From contig JALOMM010000077.1 in assembly GCA_025455535.1 (NCBI GenBank), positions 1 through 6,740 of the forward strand: 6,740 nucleotides of DNA, written 5' to 3'. The DNA comes from Bacteroidales bacterium. Its GTDB lineage: Bacteria > Bacteroidota > Bacteroidia > Bacteroidales > VadinHA17. A model generated the notes under the pieces. The model ran no database searches. It was not told the origin of the DNA and was given only the letters and a program-made list of their open reading frames with translations. The translations under genes and the position numbers were made by a program. Shown here in pieces: positions 4,993-6,740 of this stretch. Positions within the stretch are counted from its first letter, which is position 1, and the number at the start of each line of letters is the position of its first letter.

Positions 4993-6516
4993 ATGTCCCC
5001 GGTAGCACAGAGATCCAGGCAGGATAAAAAGTCCTCAGTAATGGTCATTCCAGAAGGAGGCAGGATACCGCCTCAGTCGCCCGAGATGGAGGAGGCGGTA
5101 CTGGGAGCCGCCATGCTGGAGATAGAGGCTGCGAGGATGGTGGTTGACATCCTCCGTCCGGAGGTGTTTTATTCCGCTGCCCACCAGAAGATATTTGCTG
5201 CCATTGCGGAGCTTAACAGGCGAGATCAGGCAATCGATCTGCTTACCGTCACCCAGGAGCTGAAGCGTGTCAGTGATCTCGAGGAGGCTGGTGGGGCAGT
5301 GTACCTGACAGAGCTGACCTCAAAGGTGGTCTCTGCCGCGAATATCGAATACCACGCACGGATAGTACTGCAGAAATATATCCAGCGTGAGCTTATACGT
5401 GCTGCCACGCTGATACAGAACATGGTGTACGAGGATACCCTCGATGTCACCGAGCTGCTTGACAAGAGCGAGGACGAGCTGTTCAGGATCGCCGAGGGGA
5501 ATATCAAGCACGAAGTGATGCCGATCCATGAGGTCATCAAACAGGCTCTGTCAGAGATAGAGGAGCTTGGCAAGAAGGAGGAGGCTCTTGTCGGGGTGCC
5601 TTCGGGCTTCACCAAACTTGACAGGCTCACCTCAGGCTGGCAGAAGTCGGAACTTGTCATCATCGCTGCCCGTCCCTCAATGGGAAAGACCGCCTTTGCG
5701 CTGTCGATGGCGCGTAACATGGCCATAGATCATGGCAGGAAGGTGGCTATCTTTTCCCTGGAGATGGCAGCAATACAGCTGGTTAACAGGCTTATAGTGG
5801 CTGAGACCGAGATACCCGGTGAGAAGATCAAAAACGGAAGGCTCACGGCCGAAGAGTGGTCTCTGCTTGAGTCGCGCATCAAGTCATTGACCGAGGCAAC
5901 GATATTTATTGATGACACGCCGGCCATCTCTGTCTTTGAGCTCAGAGCCAAGTGCCGGAGGCTTAAGGCACAGAACAAGCTTGACCTGGTCATCGTAGAC
6001 TACCTTCAGCTCATGACCGGTCCGCCTGACGCAGGGAGCCGCGAGCAGGAGGTGAGCTCAATCTCAAGGGCGCTCAAAAGCATAGCCAAGGAGCTTGCGG
6101 TACCTGTACTGGCACTCTCACAGCTCAACAGGTCGGTGGAGACAAGGGGAGGTAACAAGAAACCGATGCTGTCAGACCTGCGTGAATCAGGTGCCATAGA
6201 GCAGGATGCCGATATGGTCGTCTTCATTCACCGGCCTGAAAAGATGGGAGTGTCACAGTTCGAAGACGGGCAGTCGACCAAAGGCCAGGCCGATATAATA
6301 CTTGCCAAGAACCGTAACGGCCCTACTGACGAGATACTTCTATATTTCAAGGAAGACAGGGCTATGTTTGTCGAGCCTGACGAGTTCGGATCAGAGGTTG
6401 CATCCCCGGCTTCACCGGCAGGTGTCTTTACGAGGGGGTCAAAGATGAACGATGACATCTCATCTGACTACAGCGACTTCTCTGCAGAGGACAACGGCCG
6501 CAAGCCTTCTTTCTGA
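4993..6516 (+). CDS. dnaB: Replicative DNA helicase DnaB
   Basis: DnaB is the hexameric 5'-3' helicase that unwinds DNA at the replication fork, recruits primase and is loaded at the origin. The 507-residue protein has the full two-domain layout. The N-terminal helical domain spans about 24-130, starting at RIPPQSPEMEEAVLGA. The linker helix is at about 178-197, followed by the RecA-like ATPase domain. Within it are Walker A ARPSMGKTA (226-234, Lys232), FSLEMA (254-259), Walker B LVIVDYLQLM (332-341, Asp336), ALSQLNR (374-380) and SDLRESGAIEQDADMV (394-409). The common DnaB intein insertion sites, at the Walker A loop and at DLRESG, are uninterrupted. The tail after about residue 462 is acidic, rich in Ser and Asp, and probably disordered. 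The ATG at 4993 has no Shine-Dalgarno; an in-frame ATG at 5041 (Met17) still precedes the conserved domain and is possible. Confidence 0.98.
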   Translation: MSPVAQRSRQDKKSSVMVIPEGGRIPPQSPEMEEAVLGAAMLEIEAARMVVDILRPEVFYSAAHQKIFAAIAELNRRDQAIDLLTVTQELKRVSDLEEAGGAVYLTELTSKVVSAANIEYHARIVLQKYIQRELIRAATLIQNMVYEDTLDVTELLDKSEDELFRIAEGNIKHEVMPIHEVIKQALSEIEELGKKEEALVGVPSGFTKLDRLTSGWQKSELVIIAARPSMGKTAFALSMARNMAIDHGRKVAIFSLEMAAIQLVNRLIVAETEIPGEKIKNGRLTAEEWSLLESRIKSLTEATIFIDDTPAISVFELRAKCRRLKAQNKLDLVIVDYLQLMTGPPDAGSREQEVSSISRALKSIAKELAVPVLALSQLNRSVETRGGNKKPMLSDLRESGAIEQDADMVVFIHRPEKMGVSQFEDGQSTKGQADIILAKNRNGPTDEILLYFKEDRAMFVEPDEFGSEVASPASPAGVFTRGSKMNDDISSDYSDFSAEDNGRKPSF

Positions 6517-6519
6517 TTA

Positions 6520-6740
6520 TCAGTCGATCTTCAGCGTCAGCCGGAGTCCAATGCCCTCCCATGACAGATCGCGGAAGCCTGTGTAAACGCCTAATTCTGC
6601 CATGAAGAAGATCTCGCTGAGAGCGTATCCTGCCTCGTAATAGAAACCGTAGTCAGGCGTCCATAACCCTGAGAAGCTGAGCTTCTCCCGTGTGAGAGTA
6701 TTGCTCAGCCACGGTAACCGTTTGAGCACAAGGATGGAAG
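6520..6740 (-). CDS. C-terminal fragment of probable outer-membrane beta-barrel protein
   Basis: The frame is open to the right window edge, so only the last 73 residues are visible and the start lies outside. The GTG at 6729 is most likely an internal Val codon, not a start. The fragment shows alternating hydrophobic and polar residues with many aromatics (GFYYEAGYALSEIFFMAELG, then GIGLRLTLKID at the end), as expected for the last strands of an outer-membrane barrel. The VLKRLPWLSN start and the EAGYALSEIFFM region resemble the C-terminus of the Bacteroidetes DUF5686 family (carboxypeptidase-regulatory-like domain plus barrel), but this is recall from a short piece. Unusually for a barrel it ends in Ile-Asp rather than an aromatic residue. 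It converges on dnaB with 3 nt between the stop codons, and I cannot assign a function. Confidence 0.6.
   Translation of the reverse strand, partial: SILVLKRLPWLSNTLTREKLSFSGLWTPDYGFYYEAGYALSEIFFMAELGVYTGFRDLSWEGIGLRLTLKID

Noticed and set aside
5226..5726. 166-codon Ser-rich - strand open frame inside dnaB
   Set aside because: The Ser-rich translation is what reverse reading of the dnaB codons gives. The opposite strand encodes the conserved helicase, and nothing supports translation of this frame.
5680..6190. Possible intein in dnaB
   Set aside because: The Walker A and DLRESG regions, the usual DnaB intein sites, are read straight through with no insertion, and the protein has a normal length.

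Overview
The window most likely comes from the chromosome of a Bacteroidetes bacterium, probably of the order Bacteroidales, with roughly balanced GC. The evidence is the Tgt and DnaB protein sequences, a short biotin carrier with a phylum-type N-terminus, the gene neighbours (tgt next to an LptF/LptG permease, ispE next to dnaB), A-rich translation starts with no clear Shine-Dalgarno, and TAnnTTTG-like promoter motifs. This placement is inference from pattern recognition, not from a search. The content is core metabolism and replication. No mobile element, CRISPR array, tRNA or rRNA gene was seen.

Left block, + strand (1-3937): the 3' three quarters of tgt (queuosine tRNA modification) overlap the start of an LptF/LptG permease gene by 43 nt. 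After an 85-nt gap comes a biotin-dependent carboxyltransferase gene of the PccB/MmdA type, followed 29 nt later by a 102-residue biotin carrier protein. The last two proteins should work together, passing a carboxyl group between biotin on the carrier and an acyl-CoA. The biotin carboxylase or membrane decarboxylase subunits needed to complete the enzyme are not in the window.

Middle and right: ispE (isoprenoid precursor synthesis) lies on the - strand, tail to tail with the biotin carrier and head to head with dnaB (replicative helicase, + strand). The 216-nt AT-rich region between ispE and dnaB must hold the start signals of both genes. It contains three short inverted repeats and promoter-like motifs. 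dnaB ends 3 nt from the stop of a convergent - strand gene, of which only the C-terminal 73 residues are visible. That fragment looks like the end of an outer-membrane beta-barrel protein.

No undescribed system is evident. The most notable points are a Tgt in which all three zinc-ligand cysteines are serine, a carboxyltransferase plus carrier pair whose partners and substrate are unclear, and the inverted-repeat-rich ispE/dnaB control region.
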